From Scatophagus argus (lineage: Eukaryota > Chordata > Actinopteri > Scatophagidae): 64,000 bases of DNA. Shown piece by piece: positions 63,834-64,000 of this stretch. Each line of letters starts with the position of its first letter. Position 1 is the stretch's first letter. The stretch is taken from contig NC_058493.1 of the NCBI RefSeq assembly GCF_020382885.2, positions 24,593,999 to 24,657,998 on the forward strand, given 5' to 3'. Position numbers and translations under genes: made by a program. The notes under the pieces are model-generated. The model was not told the DNA's origin, did no database searches, and worked only from the letters and a program-made list of their open reading frames with translations.

Positions 63834-64000
63834 CTAAAGTGGTCCAAGACAGATGCACAGTAAACAGGCTGCTGGGTTTTAAAAAGAATAAAAGGTGGGG
63901 AGGATCTTTCAGAGAAAATCTCCTTATAAAAAATAAAACTTTGCCACAAGTATCACACAGGTAATCAATGTCATAATCATCAGGACATTTTTTTTACTAT

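Overview
The window is nuclear DNA from a ray-finned (teleost) fish. All five recognisable genes are spliced vertebrate genes with GT-AG introns. The spacers and introns carry degenerate copies of interspersed repeats that I recognise as typical of teleost genomes, plus many simple repeats. I see no prokaryotic, viral or organellar genes and no operons. The species cannot be named from the sequence alone.

Layout. (1) 1-9.25 kb, minus strand: rbpms2, an RRM RNA-binding protein. Six coding exons are complete and the seventh is cut by the left edge after 20 bases. (2) About 9.3-32.3 kb: a 23 kb spacer with no gene I can support. It holds repeats, a perfect 20-bp hairpin, a cluster of nuclear-receptor half-sites and a short inverted-repeat transposon. 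(3) 32.3-35.7 kb, minus strand: psma4, the 20S proteasome alpha-3 subunit, complete at 261 aa, with its start codon alone in a 26-nt exon. (4) About 36.6-41.1 kb, plus strand: slc25a44, the mitochondrial branched-chain amino acid carrier, complete at 315 aa and head-to-head with psma4. (5) 44.1-50.5 kb, plus strand: crabp1, cellular retinoic acid-binding protein 1, complete at 137 aa. (6) 52.1-63.8 kb, minus strand: sin3a, the scaffold of the Sin3/HDAC corepressor. All 20 coding exons join in frame to 1,291 codons, and the gene is tail-to-tail with crabp1.

The genes do not form a functional cluster. Four of them (RBPMS2, PSMA4, CRABP1, SIN3A) have human orthologues on chromosome 15q, while SLC25A44 is on human 1q22. 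The block is therefore best read as conserved synteny with one lineage-specific junction. Coordinates for each exon were read from splice signals and checked by reading-frame continuity. I found no convincing novel biological system. The findings are local curiosities with stated tests.
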